In this document: positions 11,331-20,597 of the stretch, piece after piece | How the letters are laid out: each line of letters opens with the position of its first letter | Numbering within the stretch: the stretch's first letter is position 1 | The notes under the pieces: model-generated | What the model was told of the DNA's origin: nothing | The model's input: the letters and a program-made list of their open reading frames with translations, nothing else | Databases searched by the model: none | Assembly (NCBI GenBank): GCA_051453625.1 | Contig: JBOZIK010000001.1 | Location: forward strand, 102,407,352 to 102,445,104 | From: Welwitschia mirabilis | Lineage: Eukaryota > Gnetophyta > Gnetopsida > Welwitschiales | DNA: 37,753 nt | Direction: 5' to 3' | Translations under genes and position numbers: made by a program

Positions 11331-12640
11331 CATTTTTATCTATCTTATTTGTCAATACCCATTTTGTGCCTATTATTAATTTCTCTGATAGCCTTATAAC
11401 TAAATTTTAAATATCACATCTTTCAAATTATTTCAAATCTTCTTGCAAGGTGATCATCCACGTTTCATCACCTTCTACTTCATTAAAGTTATTGAATTCT
11501 ACTTAAGAGATGTAGGATGCATATCTAAAAAATTCCTTAGTATTTCCTATTATTTGTATTCCTTAATATTGGATTCATGTTATGTTTCTTATTAAATGAA
11601 TCCTATTAAGTTTAATTATTAGAGAAGAGTTTTGCTTTTATGGTTTTTCTTCCTTTAGCTCTTTATTATCTTGTTATGCTAGTGAGTTGTCAGTCATTTG
11701 TTCAATTTGTTCAAGTATATAATCATCTAGAACTCTATTGAAGACATAATAGGTATTGTTAATGGCTTCTACCAAATAAATATGGAACCTATTAATCTGC
11801 ATCATTATCCTTATCATTTCATTCAGCACCTAGTTATTTCTTTCTACTAGTCCATTTTGTTATGGGATTCTTAGTACTAAAAGCTGATGATTATGCCAAA
11901 TTGTTTATAAAAGTCTCTAAATTTGGAATTTTTGAATTCACTTTCATTATCACTTCTTATGGTTTTAACTAATTCTATAACTTGATACAAAGCTTAGAGA
12001 AGATGTTAGAGGCCTCATCCTTATGTACAAGGAAGGTCACCCATGTAAAAAGAGAATAATCATTAATAATAACTAAATAATATTTTTTCTTACTAAGACT
12101 TTTTATAGGTAAAGGACTAATAATATCAAGATGTCATAAATTTAATGAACATTTAGTGGTGATGAAAATTTTATTACCAAATCTTACCCTTATTTTCTTT
12201 CCCTTTTGATAAGCATTACAAGCCTGATTATCAAAATTTCGCAATTTAATTCATCCTCTTACCATATCTTTTGAAGAAAAAGTCCTTAGTATGTATGTTT
12301 TAACATATCCAAGCTTTATATGCCTCATACTTTCATCAATTGTAGTACTTAACAAACACTTGGTGCCTTTGTTAGAAATATTTTGTAAAGTAGTTGCATA
12401 AACATTAGATTTACTATGACTAACAAATATGACCTTATTTATTTTGTATTCCTTACTAATACAACCATATTTGATAAAAGTTATAGAAAAATTAACATTA
12501 CATAATAAACTAACATTATTAAGTTATATTACAAAACTTTAATGTAAAATACATCTTTTGCCTTAGGAAGGTTACCTCCATCAATGATTCTAATACCTTT
12601 TTATTGTGCCTTTGTGTTATTGTTAAAAGTGATCAAACAT
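11331..12640 (-). pseudogene. Copia element 1 pol: integrase
   Basis: The integrase core is clearest at about 12003-12086, where the minus strand reads 'YYLVIINDYSLFTWVTFLVH' then 'KDEASNIF' without a stop. This is the first-Asp block of copia integrases (VDDYSR.TWV.FL..K.E). To the right, 12180-12260, lies a GAG_pre-integrase-like stretch ending in a 'C......R' zinc-binding remnant. To the left, 11880-11960 corresponds to the second-Asp block ('RSD.G.EF'), and 11700-11880 to the 'PQQNG..ER.NRT' part. 11450-11700 is the poorly conserved hinge towards RT. Family role: joining cDNA to the chromosome. Several stops and frameshifts occur. Confidence 0.85.
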
Positions 12641-12727
12641 TTTTCTTGCTCAACTAAAGTGGTAAAGTTGAATTTTTTGGCCATAATATGCCTTGAGCAC
12701 CCACTATTAATGTACCATATATGCCTC
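12641..12727 (-). pseudogene. Copia element 1 protease active-site region
   Basis: The minus strand reads 'HIWYINSGCSRHIM' (about 12684-12725), then 'AKKFNFTTLVEQEKCLITF' and 'NNNTKAQ'. This matches the copia aspartic protease block (WYLDSGCSRHMTG) and what follows it. The catalytic Asp of D-S-G is Asn here. The next part, 'GIRIIDGGNLPKAKDVFYI' (near 12545-12600), continues the match at the left. Confidence 0.85.
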
Positions 12728-12779
12728 TTTATGGCTCATAAGGACATTTAAGCTAAAAGAGTTTGCCTCAATTTAAGAA

Positions 12780-14560
12780 CCTACATTTTCATAGGCATCG
12801 TCCTCACAAAATAATGTACTAATCTCTTTGGTCTTTGGGCATTATTAGCATAATATTTTTTACTTTATTTGTGTGGGAAATTAAATTAATAATGGCCATA
12901 CTTATAAAAGTAATAATAAGTGATATATTTATAAATGCTAAATGCTTATACATTGGCTTATAGTTCCACTTGTTAAATAATGAGTTTGAAGTGTTGGTGA
13001 AAGTATGGATATGTCCTAAGCCACTTCTATCATTAGTAATACTACATTATTCGAGCATGATCTTTAAGTTTCTCTTTTTTTCCATCTTTTTTTCTTCCCC
13101 TTCTTGGATGACTTTCTTATTAATCTTCTTTGAATATGTAAGTTCTTTCCTCACATTCCTTAAATTACATGTTAGTTTGCTAATCTTAGACTTGAGGACT
13201 AAGTTTTTTTTATTCAATCTATTACAAAATTCTCTTTCTTGTTAAAAAGATAATTGATTATTATGAATCAAGTTTTTCATCTTACAACATCATTTTTTCA
13301 ACTTAATGAATTCTTTAGAAATCAAATCATACCTATCTTGAAGAGACATACTTGTATCATCATCACTTCTTATTCTTGTTCATGACCTACATCTTTCTTA
13401 TTATTTGAAATGTGAACAATAACCATGGAGTATGGATAAGTGCTTTTATCATCTGAGGTATCCACTTCTGTGAAATCTTCATCATCATCTCAACCTATAA
13501 ATAAGGATTTCTTTATCTTGGATATTTCTTTTTTCCTTTACCCTTAAGTCTGTTAGAGCTAGAAATTTCCAAGGATAAATGTCATTGTCCTCCACATACC
13601 TAACATTCTAACCTAGATATATTGTTTTTAGAAGAGGAACTAGATGAATTATTATCTTTAAACTTATATTTCAGTTAAAAACTTAATAACCTGTTATAGT
13701 TATCTTTTCTCTTGTTCTTTCATGAAAGTAACCTCTTGACATCCCTTGTGATCAAAGCTATATTTTTGCTCACATTATCTTCTGAATCATCCATATCTAA
13801 AGTTTTTTTCCTCTTACCTTTTACTATTGTTTTAGATCCTTTAGTTGGCTAAGTGCTAGTGGTTTTTATTTCATAGCCTCATCCTGAACAAAGTTCATTT
13901 CATATGTTATTAGACACTTTATAATTCTTCAATCTCCATAGTATTAAAATCTTTTAACTCTTTCATTTATATGGTTTTTGGCCTCTATTCTGAAGTTAAA
14001 AATATGATCACTTTCTAAATTACCTTGGCCTCTAGTAGATCATTACTAGTTCATCAAATGGCATATACAATATTCTTGACCATTTTAAAGTACTCATGTA
14101 CTCTTTCTCCATCATTCATCTTTAAGTTTTCAAACTAATTTGTTTAAACCAAAGGCTTTGGTTACTTGACTACTAAAGTTATCTCATATGTACCTTTTAA
14201 GATGTTCCATATTTTGTTGGTATTTTTGCATCTAGTTATGCAGTTAATATCTTTATAGATAATATCTTAGTATAGATCATTTTTTACCTTTGAGTCATAC
14301 ATAAAGGCTACCTTGTCTTAGTCTTTCCCTTTTCTTCTAATATTGATTTGAGTGAGAGTGTTTCTTTAGCATCTTTAATATTCTCTATAGGATTTGTATA
14401 TCAATCTTTAATTCTTTTTTAAATCTAAAACTCAAAAGACTATTAGTACATTACATCCTTATTTNNNNNNNNNNCCTTATTTTTCAATAGGCATAGTTTA
14501 TTCCATCAAAGAGTGAAGGTATGATGGATGGTATTCCTCCAATGATTTAATCAATGGTTT
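12780..14560 (-). pseudogene. Copia element 1 gag
   Basis: Reading leftward from near 14540: the N-terminal block 'LFDGINYAY*KIR' (14470-14520; the Trp is a stop), a retroviral-type capsid (UBN2-like) block 'KMNDGERVHEYFKMVKNIVY' near 14060-14125, and a degenerate zinc knuckle beginning 'EC*VCGGQ*H' near 13570-13610, where the last Cys is gone. An acidic linker follows (13420-13500). After that, a Lys/Glu/Leu-rich stretch of about 350 bases (13050-13400) looks like a coiled coil. Family role: capsid protein binding the element RNA. A coiled coil after the knuckle is typical of Sirevirus-type gags. An assembly gap lies at 14465-14474. Confidence 0.8.
14465..14474. other. Assembly gap of 10 N, probably artificial
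   Basis: Both sides of the N run carry CCTTATTT, and the homologous place in element 2 (near 30270-30282) has only one copy with no extra bases. The contigs most likely overlap by these 8 bases. Confidence 0.75.
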
Positions 14561-14581
14561 TACTTCTTCCTATAAGTATCC

Positions 14582-14593
14582 ACTTAGAGATCA
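14582..14593 (-). other. Primer-binding site of copia element 1
   Basis: Just inside the 5' LTR, the minus strand reads TGATCTCTAAG, a decayed form of the initiator-Met tRNA site TGGTATCAGAGC. It is placed like the better-preserved site of element 2 (30372-30383). Confidence 0.5.
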
Positions 14594-14595
14594 CT

Positions 14596-16104
14596 TAAGG
14601 ATTCTTAAACTCAAATGGAATGGATGAATGAATTCTAATAATAAACATTTAAAAGAACAATAATTAAAATCAGAAACTAAAACCTTAGCAATTTCTAGGG
14701 TTTTCCAACTTGGGTACATCCAACACAAAGGATATATTTCCTTTATATCTCTAGATATATTTTACCTACAATAAATAGTATTTTATGAAATCACCAATAT
14801 TACATACAAATAAAATGCTCCTTTTAAGGAAACACTCTCTATAATAGAACTACAATCTAAAAGTGCTCATAAGTACTTTTCTAATCTTAAAATGCACACC
14901 ATTATAAGGGTTGTCTTACAACTTTTAATTCCTTAATAAGGAATCCTAATAACAAGGATATAGATAAAAGATATTCGAACTAAAAACAAAAGACTCTACA
15001 AATAAAATAGTCCAATAATGATATGCCAATAACTTAGTATTAAAGAAGATTAAGCCTAGAATAATAAGACATGCATGCTAACTTAACTTCTCCTTTGATG
15101 TAATTTCATAATAAAGAAACGGAAAGGTTGTAATAGTAGATGAACTCAAATTACATAAATGTGTTTAACAATAGTGCTAGCAATCAATTCCAATAGAATT
15201 CATCATGTATAGTACTAGTCAATATTTTTCTTGTAATGATTATTTGTTGTGTCTTTGGTACTCCTCAAGTAATCTCATTAGTTAATATAGTGAAATGACT
15301 ATTGGGATGAGTTTAAACACTATCTAATGGTTAAAAATAACTAGTATTTAATGTCTAATGGATAATTTTCTATTACATCATGTTTTAAGATAAATGTCTA
15401 CAACAAGATAGACATCTTTCATAGGTAGATATCATCCATGAGAACAGACATTTATAGTGAATTTTTCTATATTTTGACAAGCTTTAAACTAATGTTTCTT
15501 TGACCTTATAACATAATGAATTTATCATGAAAGCATTTATAGTTTCTTAAAAAGTGATTTTATCATCACCATTCTCTAGCTTGCACTAATTAGCCTCTAT
15601 TACCAATGTCAATTTAGTATAAACATCTTTTAGTTTGAGAGATTTCTATCGGGATCAATGCAACATAGATGAATTTCCCTTAATATAAATTTATCATTAA
15701 TTTCAATTTGGAATAGATGTCTTTCAATTGATAAAAATCTATCATGAGTTTTATCTAAAATTAATAAGCTCTAGATTGGATATTCTCTGGTCTTGTAGAA
15801 TTATGAATGTGATGTGCAAATACTTTCTAGTATCTTAGGAATTTATTTTTCCATTGTTAATATTTTGTTTGAATAAGAAATATTCTATCACGTTTAGACT
15901 TGTAGCATGGACATCTTTAACATTATATATGCCTTTCAATAACTTTGTCATTTGCACTAGGTTTATAGAATAATGCCTATAAAGTGCAAGATCCATTGGG
16001 AATGTAGTAGAAAATCTTCATCAACATGTCTTCAATATCCTATATACACATAAATTTATTAAAAATTTAACAATTGGAATCATTCAGACTGGGTTTTTAT
16101 TAAA
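14596..16104 (-). repeat. 5' LTR of copia element 1
   Basis: About 1.5 kb, the partner of 6484-8035. Its inner border is set by the primer-binding site. The plus strand starts TAAGGATTCTTAAACT, like TGAGGATTTTTAAACTT in element 2. Near its right end it has 'tgggaatgtagtag' as in the partner, and it ends near 'actgggtttttatta'. AGACATCT is at 15410 and AGATGTCT at 15715. The outer border is approximate. Confidence 0.78.
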
Positions 16105-17063
16105 AATTTCTAATTTTGTGTACTTTTCATAGATTTTTTCATTCTTCATCTAAAGATATTTTCTCCCTTTCTTCTACTCTTTCTAAATGTTCTAATGTTT
16201 CAATTTAGTTCTTTGTTTTAATTCATTTTATTCTTCCAAGTCCTACTCCATTCTTTTAACCACTTCATTCTACTTAATTTTTTTTGAAGGTATAAAAGGG
16301 GTTTTCTTCTCTTATGTTATAATTTTTTTCTTAAGAAGTCTTTCATTTCTGCTCCATAGACATGTAATCTCAAAGGCAAATTACACCTTTTTTTTATTAT
16401 TTTGCTCCAAATATAGGATGATAGATTAGTGATTTGATTATCATATTCTTTCTTCCTTTAATTATCATGTAGCTTATTTTAACCATTTCATAGAAACTAG
16501 TAACCTATCTATTCTTAATAATATTCTTACCTTTAATTTGAGCATGGGAATTAGGTTTCCTATAAGGTTAGATCTATTAGCTTAAGATTTATTATAAAGT
16601 GCTTAAAATCCTGAGCTCTATCTAGGTTCCATTTTCTTCCCTCCTTGCTTTTTTTACTCAAATATGGATTAGTTGAAATCTCTCATGACTATATATTTTT
16701 TATTCATCATTTCCTACAGTAGTTTCTCTTATAATCTTATTATCTTTCCTACTTGCTACAGATTGTAAACTTTAATTTAGTTGTTAGTCTTCTATCTTAA
16801 AAATTGGAAACCTCCTTATCCCCTTAACCTTTTTGAAATTAATATTCTTTATGAAAAGGGTTATCAGTCTAATTTCTTATCCAAGGATTTGCTCTAATGT
16901 TACATCGCAAGATTTTTGCATTTTTATAAATCTACCCTCTATTTAAACTTTAGTTTCCTATAAATACATAATGTCAATCTTATAACTAGTTAAAATTTTT
17001 TTGAAAAACTAGTTCTTTAGAGTATCCTTAATTCCTTAAAATATTTTATCTTATTATCTTCAT
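16105..17063 (-). pseudogene. LINE ORF2, endonuclease part (5' half)
   Basis: The ORF2 start is the ATG at 17061-17063 (minus strand), followed by 'MKIIR*NILRN*GYSKELVF', which matches the usual LINE opening (M-K-I-x-S-W-N-V-R-G-L-G). At 16950-16985 is 'YKIDIMYL*ETK', the LQETK block with the catalytic Glu, where the Gln codon has become TAG. At about 16640-16690 is 'LSKKSKEGRKWNLDRAQDF', and at 16555-16620 'FIINLKLIDLTL' then '*FPCSN*R', corresponding to 'F..FI..L.L.D.PL.G..FTWSN.R'. 16150-16330 is the Lys-rich linker before RT. This AP-endonuclease fold nicks target DNA. Multiple stops are present, and the C-terminal side is cut by copia element 1. Confidence 0.82.
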
Positions 17064-17599
17064 TTCACTTATTTGTTTAAGGCATTTACTGATATATCAA
17101 GTAGAGTCTTTTGTGATCCATAAATAATGTTTTAGCTAAGTCTTCTGATTTACTACTACTCAACGATTCAATTTTGTTAAAAGATTACATTCTTACTTGA
17201 TATTTACACTTTTTTGACGTACTACTAGAATTTTTTTCTTTTTTTTTCTTTTTTTACTTTTTTCTTTTTGGGCTTTTTTTCACTGAGTGCTTAAGATGGA
17301 ATTTTCTTTTTGTACCTTTTGGATTTTTTTATTTTATCATTTTACTGCCATTTCTAATTTAGCCTTTACATAACTTGTTGAAAATCATCTTTTTAAATCT
17401 ACAATCTTCTAGCTTATGCATAAAGTTATCATAGATTTTACCTAATATGCTAATACTTATTTCTTGAAGATGTTCTTTCCTCTCATATCTTTCATAGGTT
17501 TATTCCTTTAGTTTGGGCAGAGTATCTTTATATATCCTAGTAGTTTGTAGAAACCATAGGGTTTTGGTAAATTCTGATACTCAAATTGCACAAAATCAG
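17064..17599 (-). other. LINE ORF1 tail and ORF1-ORF2 spacer
   Basis: It lies between the ORF1 DUF4283 remnant and the ORF2 start. On the minus strand it reads as a basic, Lys-rich stretch with stops, compatible with an ORF1 C-terminus. It includes a pyrimidine-rich low-complexity run at 17231-17280, which reads as poly-Lys/Glu on the minus strand. No domain is recognised. Confidence 0.45.
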
Positions 17600-18150
17600 T
17601 TTCATAGTTATATATTATTTTAAAACATTTCAAATTCCTCATCAAATTAATCTCTATCTAAGCACAAAATTAAATCAACATTATCCTTGTTTTACTAAGA
17701 GTTACTATCTCTAGATTGCTAAAATCTTTAAATTACATTAATAATTTTTAAATTAAGGTTTTATTCCATAATATCAAGTTAACTCCTCTTGACCTAATCC
17801 AGATTAATAGCTTTTAAAACCTTTTTTCAAAATCATATCCTTCTTTCTAGTGTACTAAGACAAGCAGTTTTTTCCCCAAAGAACTAAGGCCTTATGCCAT
17901 CACACCATGTAGGTCTTCTTCAAATAGAAACTTAAAGAGAATCATTCCTTCTCCCAGGACTACTTCAACTATCTTAATACTAGTCCACCTTAAGGTCACC
18001 TATTTCTTGATTGCTTATATACTTGGTTGAGGCTAGAAGAAATCACTCTTCTTATTAAGTTACATGTTAACCTTTTCTCTCATAGATATAGTGTTATGGA
18101 AAGACTTTTATTTTAAATATGACCATTTTCTTAAAAGGACTTCATTGTAT
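17600..18150 (-). pseudogene. LINE ORF1 remnant with DUF4283 domain
   Basis: Leftward reading: 'KIVEVVLGEGMILFKFLFEE' (near 17900-17970) followed by 'DLHGVMA', then 'LSSLGKKLLVL' and 'KEGYDFEKRF', then 'IWIRSRGVNLILWNKAL' (near 17760-17830), then 'LDRD*FDEEFEMF' (near 17600-17670). This is the DUF4283 layout (V..LG.G..LF.F..EED...V..GPW.....L.L..W..GF......PIWIRLP.LPL..W). In plants the domain marks the ORF1 nucleic-acid-binding protein of L1-type LINEs. It sits directly 5' of ORF2, as expected. Stops and frame changes are present. The N-terminus stops short of the LTR fragment at 18212. Confidence 0.75.
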
Positions 18151-18211
18151 TTCAATGCATGAGAAGAAGATCTTATTTGAATCCTAGCAACTTCATCTTT
18201 ACTAGTACCAT

Positions 18212-18681
18212 TGTAATGCCCTAAAATCCTACTACAAAACCTAAAATTACCTCTTTCTAAATCTCTATAGTACATCAAAAGCCTACTAAAGGACTTATGT
18301 CATACTTAATATGCATGGCTATTTTCTATTGAAAAACTTTGCATAAGATTCCCCAAGTCCTAGCTATTGTCACTCTTTTTTCCTCTACAACCCACTGATA
18401 TTTCTCTATTAGAGGTAGTAAATGTCATTGAGAAAACCACTTCATGCCCTTCTCTAGCTGATCCTTCTCTGTCTTTACCCTTCAATTACCTCTTTTATCT
18501 CTTATCGGCTCCTTCACTTACTAACCCGACCTAAGAAGGGAGCTCCACCACTTGTGCTAAACATTTAAACCCTAGAAACCCTTAAAATGCTTTTCCTTTT
18601 CTTTTTAATCATTTTCCTAGCTCATCCAAAGTAATAGAACTCTTATCTTTTTAATAAATTACAAAATTGTGATTTTTTATA
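18212..18681 (+). repeat. LTR of a gypsy-like element (fragment)
   Basis: It starts TGTAATGCCCTAAAATCC, close to the TGTAAYRCCC opening common in plant Ty3/gypsy LTRs. It ends just before a plus-strand primer-binding-site-like motif. It is about 470 bases and less AT-rich than its surroundings (the part 18500-18560 especially). No second copy or internal domain is in the window, so only the 5' end of the element survives, or it is cut by element 3. Confidence 0.5.
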
Positions 18682-18682
18682 A

Positions 18683-18695
18683 TTGATATTAGAGC
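18683..18695 (+). other. Primer-binding site after the gypsy-like LTR
   Basis: TTGATATTAGAGC resembles the initiator-Met tRNA complementary site (TGGTATCAGAGC), with two transitions. It follows the putative LTR end directly. Confidence 0.45.
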
Positions 18696-18929
18696 TTTGA
18701 CATAGCTTCTTTGGATTTTTGAAATCTTATTAGCAATTTTTTAAGCACCATCATGCTTCTTGTTTTCTTCACTTACATGCCTTATGGATGGTCGCTTATT
18801 GTTAAGATCTTTTGTTTTTTTACCTTTTTATTTATTTATTGAAATACTTATTTGAGATTTAGACTTACAACTAGAAAAAAAAAACATGAAATCACTACTC
18901 TATTATTAGGAATTGCTTTTTTTAAAGAT
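18696..18929. other. Unassigned junction between the LTR fragment and element 3
   Basis: No domain is recognised. It may hold the untranslated leader of the gypsy-like element and a lost RNase H end of copia element 3. Confidence 0.3.
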
Positions 18930-19680
18930 TCTTTGTATAAAACATTCAAAATATTCTAATAAAACATATTTTTCACTTTTAATTCTTTAATAAAAATTCC
19001 TAAATATAAGATTTTATCTAGCACCAAGATCCTTCATTTTAAATTTATAAGATAGATGTAGTTTTAGCTCTATAACTTCATTTATGTTATTTCTTTTTAT
19101 TAACGTGTCATTACAATGTAGTAGCAAATAATATATTTTATATTCATATTTTTCACAATGTACAAGAGCTTTCTAGAATTCTAATAATGTTCAAATTTAA
19201 AATGTGCTTAGTAAATGTGTTAATTCATGATGTTAATTATTCTTTGAGTTCATATAATGATTTTAACTCTTGTCACACAATATGATCTTTTCCTTCTATT
19301 TCATAAGCTTTAGGTTTCATCATATATATTTCCTTCTCAAGATCATCATTAAGGAATGATGTTTTAACAAACATTTATTTAATTTTAAAATCATAAGTAG
19401 ATATAATAGATAGAAATAATGTTTTATATGTTAAACTTAGTTATTCTATAAAAATTTAATCATGATCAATTTTCTTTTCCTAAGGATATCCTTTAATTAT
19501 AAGTTTATCTTTGTATTAATATCTATATTTTAGTCTATTTATCCGTTTGCATCCAATTTATTTTCTATAGAGAGGAAGATCAACTAATTTCCATGTTTCA
19601 ATTTAATGGATATATGACACTTCAACATTCATTTCTTGTTTTCATTCTATTTTGTAGATAGATGAATACAATTCATTATA
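18930..19680 (-). pseudogene. Copia element 3 reverse transcriptase
   Basis: Leftward: 'ETWKLVDLPLYRK*IGCK' (near 19550-19605), 'YKDKLIIKGYP*EKKIDHD' (near 19450-19505), 'STYDFKIK*MFVKTSFLNDD' then 'LEKEIYMMKPKAYEIEGKDH' (19285-19410), 'LLLHCNDTLI' at the catalytic box (near 19110), 'FKMKDLGAR' (near 19040), and 'KSEKYVLLEYFECF' (near 18940). This is the standard copia RT order. The YVDD box is reduced to one Asp with a different first residue. RNase H is absent to the left. Confidence 0.85.
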
Positions 19681-19949
19681 TGTTAATGATTTATCGTTTT
19701 CAGTAAACAATATATACTCCTTTAGATGTAAAGTTAATTTTATTAAGTGTGTTGATTATTTGTGTTTGAAATTAATTTTTGTATTTTGAAGTTCTATCTT
19801 CACTTAAATTATTTTCCCCCTCTTTTCTAGATTCTTCCGCTAGAATTTTACTATCATCATCTTATTAACTTTGACCCTTAGGAATTTCTTTATTGATATC
19901 AATTAGTACATATTCATAAGCTACATCAATTGAAGATTTGTCCTTCATA

Positions 19950-20597
19950 AACCAACATTTTTTTCTCTAAATACAACATCTTGACTATAAATAGTCCTTT
20001 GAGTTTCTCGGTTATATAAGTTATAAGCTTTAAAACCATGATGATAACTAAGAAATATGCACTTAATAGCCTTAAATTCTAATCTTAACCTATTAGTCTT
20101 TAGAACATGTATAGAATGTTTCAAAATAAAAAAAAATTAAAATAAGTTTAATTAATAGATTTATCATTTAAAATTTCTTCAAAAATATTTCCATTAAGTT
20201 TAAATAAAGGATATATATATATATATATATTGATGAATGAATTTTAGTCATTATAGATTTACCCTAGAAATCCATATTAAGACTAGATTTAATAAGCATG
20301 TATTTGTCATGTTCCATGAATTTTTTTAGTGAAGTGCTTTATAAATCCATTCTTTTAATAATTCCTATGATGGTTTTTTGCATTTGTGTTTCATGATCTT
20401 TGTAAAGTTTTTAAACTTATTTCGGTAACATTAACCACCATCATTAGTTTTAAGAATCTTAATTTTATTTCTTGAATAATTCTTAATAAGAGATTAAAAT
20501 TCTTTAAAATTTAAAAGCATATTAAATATGCATTTTAACAAATAAATATAGATCATTCTAAAAACTTTTTAATAAAAGTAACATATGCATAATACCC
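19950..20597 (-). pseudogene. Copia element 3 integrase, core and C-terminal part
   Basis: The minus strand has 'YYAYVTFIKKFLE' at the right end (20550-20590), 'NKIKILKTNDGG*CYRNKFK' (near 20400-20460), which is the second-Asp block, 'KHKCKKPS.ELLKEW' (near 20350-20390; the TP.QNG..ER part), and 'GFKAYNLYNRETQRTIYSQD' followed by 'VVF.EKK' (near 19960-20050), the integrase C-terminal block of copia elements. Element 2 interrupts it directly after the first-Asp block. Frames change several times. Confidence 0.82.
20211..20231. repeat. (AT)n microsatellite
   Basis: About ten AT units lie inside the decayed integrase of element 3. It is simple sequence that expanded after the element died. Confidence 0.9.

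Larger units (their letters stand above)
6484..16104 (-). mobile_element. Copia element 1, minus strand, Sirevirus-like, inserted in the LINE
   Basis: This is a complete but decayed LTR retrotransposon of about 9.6 kb. Reading on the minus strand: 5' LTR (14596-16104), primer-binding site, gag, protease, integrase, reverse transcriptase, RNase H, a spacer with palindromes, an additional coding remnant, polypurine tract, 3' LTR (6484-8035). PR-IN-RT-RH is the Ty1/copia order. The long LTRs, the coiled coil after the gag zinc knuckle and the additional region after pol point to the Sirevirus side of the superfamily; this placement is inference. It interrupts a LINE ORF2. The LTRs differ widely by eye, so the insertion is old. 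Flanking target duplications are not clear, and the right border could be off by several bases. Confidence 0.88.
4242..18150 (-). mobile_element. L1-type LINE, minus strand, split by copia element 1
   Basis: One non-LTR retrotransposon is read from about 18150 leftward: ORF1 with DUF4283 (17600-18150), ORF2 start codon (17063), endonuclease (16105-17063), then an interruption by a copia element (6484-16104), then ORF2 continuing with the endonuclease-RT linker, reverse transcriptase and zf-RVT end (4242-6483). The two halves fit as one protein. The right half ends in the linker region, and the left half starts with 'LKEGNKHTRFFS', the well-known block that precedes the RT domain in plant LINEs. 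Many stops and frameshifts show it is long dead. The 5' end is cut near the gypsy-like LTR at 18212; the 3' end is not defined. Confidence 0.85.

Noticed and set aside
12970-13245. 91-codon plus-strand frame
   Set aside because: It is the opposite strand of the gag coiled-coil region of element 1.
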